A DNA stretch of 22,797 nt from 39-52-133 sp041488395 (GTDB lineage: Bacteria; Pseudomonadota; Gammaproteobacteria; Burkholderiales; Gallionellaceae): assembly GCA_041488395.1 (NCBI GenBank), contig JBGPPE010000037.1:1-22797 (forward strand). The letters are read 5' to 3'. How positions within the stretch are numbered: position 1 is the first letter of the stretch; each line of letters begins with the position of its first letter. The position numbers were made by a program, and so were the translations under genes. The notes under the pieces are model-generated. The model made no database searches, was not told the origin of the DNA, and saw only the letters and a list, made by a program, of their open reading frames with translations. This document shows, piece after piece, positions 21,408 through 22,797 of the stretch.

Positions 21408-22797
21408 TTAAGCAGTCACTTCCTCTTTCTCAAACTCCAGTACTACCTTGTCGTCCTTCACATCCACGGTGACCTTGCCACCGTTCGCCAGTTTGCCGAA
21501 TAGCAACTCGTCGGCCAGCGCGCTACGGATGGTGTCCTGGATCAATCGTGCCATTGGGCGTGCGCCCATCAGTGGATCGAAGCCCTTGTCGGCGAGATAG
21601 TCTTTCAGTGCGTCGGTGAAGACTGCATCCACTTTCTTCTCGTGCAGCTGCTCTTCCAGTTGCATCAGGAATTTGTCCACCACGCGCAGGATGACTTCCT
21701 TGTCCAGTGAGGCAAAGGAGATGGTTGCATCGAGACGGTTGCGGAATTCCGGGGTGAACAGGCGCTTGATATCGGCCATTTCATCGCCCTTGGTTGCAGC
21801 CTTGGTAAAGCCGATCTGCACCTTGTTGAGCGCTTCGGCTCCGGCATTGGTGGTCATGATGATGATTACGTTGCGGAAGTCGGCTTTCCTGCCGTTGTTG
21901 TCGGTGAGGGTGCCGTGATCCATCACTTGCAGCAGGATGTTGAAAATGTCCGGGTGGGCTTTTTCGATCTCGTCCAGCAACAGCACACAATGCGGCTGCT
22001 TGGTGATGGCTTCGGTGAGCAGGCCGCCCTGTTCAAAGCCTACATAGCCGGGAGGCGCGCCAATCAGGCGCGACACGGCATGACGCTCCATGTATTCAGA
22101 CATGTCAAAGCGGTGGATGGGCATGCCCATTACGTAAGCAAGCTGGCGTGCCACTTCAGTCTTGCCAACACCGGTAGGGCCGGAGAAGAGGAAGCTGCCA
22201 ATTGGTTTTTGCGGGTTGCCAAGGCCGCTGCGCGACATCTTGATGGCGCGTGCCAGCACTTCGATTGCGGCATTCTGGCCAAACACCACCGACTTGAGAT
22301 CACGTTCCAGTGTCTTCAGGGTGTTGCGGTCATCGTGTGACACGGTACGGGCCGGGATACGCGCAATCTTGGCGATAATGTCCTCGATTTCGTGCTTGCC
22401 GATGACTTTTTTCTGTTTGGATTTGGGCAGGATGCGTTGCGCTGCACCGGCTTCATCCAGCACGTCGATAGCCTTGTCCGGGAGGTGGCGGTCATTGATG
22501 AAGCGCGCAGCCAGCTCTGCTGCGCTGGTGATTGCAGCAGCGCTGAATTTGACGCTGTGGTGGCTCTCGAAGCGTGACTTCAGGCCTTTCAGAATCTCTA
22601 TAGTCTCTTCGACCGAAGGCTCAGGGACGTCAACTTTCTGGAAGCGGCGTGACAGCGCGTGATCCTTCTCAAAAATGCCGCGATATTCCTGATAAGTGGT
22701 CGCGCCTATGCACTTGAGCACACCACTGGAGAGGGCGGGCTTGAGCAGGTTGGACGCATCCATGGTGCCGCCGGAGGCAGCACCGGCGCCGATCAGG
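21408..22797 (-). CDS. clpA: ClpA, ATPase subunit of the ClpAP protease, C-terminal part (5' end outside window)
   Basis: ClpA unfolds proteins and feeds them to ClpP, with ClpS as adaptor. The frame is open to the window end and reads LIGAGAASGGTMDASNLLKPALSSG at its start, part of the first AAA+ domain, so the N-terminal ClpS-binding part and first Walker A lie outside. Within the window are FEKDHALSRRFQKVDVPEPSVEET, the second AAA+ domain with Walker A GPTGVGKTE, Walker B LLLDEIEKAHPD, the pore loop GAPPGYVGFEQGG and the sensor region EFRNRLDATI. The C-terminal domain includes GARPMARLIQD. ClpA, rather than ClpB, is indicated by HTDN-type DNNGRKADFRNV and the short linker. It is followed by gluQ. 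Confidence 0.95.
   Translation of the reverse strand, partial: LIGAGAASGGTMDASNLLKPALSSGVLKCIGATTYQEYRGIFEKDHALSRRFQKVDVPEPSVEETIEILKGLKSRFESHHSVKFSAAAITSAAELAARFINDRHLPDKAIDVLDEAGAAQRILPKSKQKKVIGKHEIEDIIAKIARIPARTVSHDDRNTLKTLERDLKSVVFGQNAAIEVLARAIKMSRSGLGNPQKPIGSFLFSGPTGVGKTEVARQLAYVMGMPIHRFDMSEYMERHAVSRLIGAPPGYVGFEQGGLLTEAITKQPHCVLLLDEIEKAHPDIFNILLQVMDHGTLTDNNGRKADFRNVIIIMTTNAGAEALNKVQIGFTKAATKGDEMADIKRLFTPEFRNRLDATISFASLDKEVILRVVDKFLMQLEEQLHEKKVDAVFTDALKDYLADKGFDPLMGARPMARLIQDTIRSALADELLFGKLANGGKVTVDVKDDKVVLEFEKEEVTA

Overview
The window looks like chromosomal DNA from a betaproteobacterium. The proteins read as Betaproteobacteria/Nitrosomonadales-type, but family or genus cannot be fixed from sequence reading alone. 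The evidence is a canonical secY-infA-rpmJ-rpsM-rpsK-rpsD-rpoA-rplQ ribosomal run, zinc-binding (Cys-rich) forms of L36 and S4, a GreB with an acidic N-terminal extension, and the conserved radC / coaBC-dut neighbourhood. A Cys-less DsrC/TusE-family protein hints at sulfur metabolism or its relatives. No phage, transposon, CRISPR array, tRNA or rRNA was seen.

Layout: (1) 1-4088, the end of the spc operon and the complete alpha operon on +, closed by a strong terminator after rplQ. An extended -10 promoter sits just before rpsM. (2) 4089-4339, an intergenic stretch with no protein gene. It has three hairpins, two anti-Shine-Dalgarno C/U-rich motifs and a + strand intrinsic terminator, so it is a good small RNA candidate. 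(3) 4340-9288, uvrA on -, divergent from a YajR-type MFS transporter, then ssb with its own terminator. (4) 9321-12989, a large Pat/YfiQ-type protein (acyl-CoA ligase plus GNAT acetyltransferase) on -, divergent from a zinc-dependent HDAC-family deacetylase on +: a probable acyl-group writer/eraser pair. (5) 13160-14243, a Cys-less DsrC/TusE-like gene on - with a hairpin leader, divergent from greB. (6) 14280-16213, coaBC-dut-small membrane protein operon on -, divergent from radC. (7) 16978-20446, a four-gene MCE-type lipid transport operon (STAS-MlaE fusion permease, MlaF-like ATPase, MlaD-like MCE protein, PqiC-like lipoprotein). (8) 20466-22797, gluQ and the 3' part of clpA on -.

Most genes are housekeeping: translation and transcription (ribosomal proteins, RpoA, GreB, GluQ), DNA repair and nucleotide hygiene (UvrA, SSB, Dut, RadC), CoA synthesis (CoaBC), proteolysis (ClpA) and envelope lipid traffic. 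The parts that merit attention are the candidate small RNA at 4145-4320, the Pat/HDAC pair, the Cys-less DsrC-like protein with its leader hairpin, and a small tail-anchored coiled-coil protein translated right behind dut.
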